This document shows, one piece after another, positions 62,506-62,540 of a stretch of DNA of 62,540 nucleotides (position 1 is its first letter; every line of letters begins with the position of its first letter). The DNA lies in the NCBI GenBank assembly GCA_904377855.1, contig CAJFGS010000012.1, positions 1 to 62,540 of the forward strand, given 5' to 3'. The position numbers and the translations under genes are program-made. The notes beneath the pieces are model-generated. The model had not been told where the DNA came from, ran no database searches, and saw only the letters and a list, made by a program, of their open reading frames with translations. The stretch comes from Candidatus Avimonas merdigallinarum (lineage in GTDB: Bacteria; Bacillota; Clostridia; Oscillospirales; Acutalibacteraceae).

Positions 62506-62540
62506 ATGGAGGGAAGGGGCTCCTGGCGATGCCTATTTAA

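Overview
The window reads as a chromosomal segment of a high-GC Firmicute of the class Clostridia, most likely an Oscillospiraceae/Ruminococcaceae-type gut anaerobe. The evidence is: a complete S10-spc-alpha ribosomal superoperon in the Firmicutes order with secY, adk, map and a KOW-domain protein before infA; zinc-ribbon forms of S14, L36 and adenylate kinase; an Rnf (ferredoxin:NAD+ oxidoreductase) cluster; ThiT under a TPP riboswitch; sigma-A promoters of the TTGACA-17-TATAAT type; many intrinsic terminators; and tRNA genes with encoded CCA. Most of the DNA is GC-rich, except an AT-rich island at about 26.7-28.7 kb.

Layout. 1-1171: two Xre-type regulators facing a SLOG/DUF1273 gene across a perfect 19-bp dyad. 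1482-2018: queT. 2568-18621: S10-spc-alpha superoperon (rpsJ to rplQ), closed by a strong terminator. 19252-24918: a lone membrane-anchored protein, a YtrA-type GntR/ABC operon, a TPP-riboswitch-controlled thiT carrying a frameshift, and a GNAT acetyltransferase. 25279-26664: a GntR-LacI hybrid regulator and tRNA-Arg. 26700-30060: a foreign or decaying patch beside the tRNA: an ECF-type sigma factor with a large extra C-terminal region, phased 9-bp repeats, the C-terminal end of a tyrosine integrase, and pieces of secreted DNRLRE-type proteins. 30262-34574: MarR regulator plus a heterodimeric ABC exporter. 34813-40083: a URO-D-like protein, a frameshifted xylulokinase, and DUF1836/SGNH genes transcribed divergently from matched promoters. 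40301-48176: aromatic amino acid operon aroF-tyrA-aroB-nitroreductase-aroA-aroC-pheA. 48249-50258: PAP2-like protein, a frameshifted hypothetical gene and a TIGR04076 protein. 51297-55272: RsmF-type methyltransferase, a small helical protein, a tandem ACT protein and an iron alcohol dehydrogenase. 55332-61873: NusG-II, Gx/HepT and rnfCDGEAB. 62134-62505: tRNA-Met, tRNA-Glu and tRNA-Val.

The strongest new observation is upstream of aroF. A good promoter drives a 36-codon peptide with its own Shine-Dalgarno site. Its centre is packed with Phe, Tyr and Trp codons. It is followed by an intrinsic terminator whose 5' arm can pair instead with a segment lying just before the peptide's stop codon. 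This is the geometry of classical ribosome-mediated attenuation, placed in front of an operon that makes Phe and Tyr and the chorismate precursor of Trp. Such leader-peptide attenuation is rarely described in Firmicutes.

Four otherwise normal genes (SLOG, thiT, xylB and the hypothetical at 49328) carry single frameshifts, three of them in C or G runs of 6-7. These may be assembly indels and should be checked against reads before the genes are called dead.
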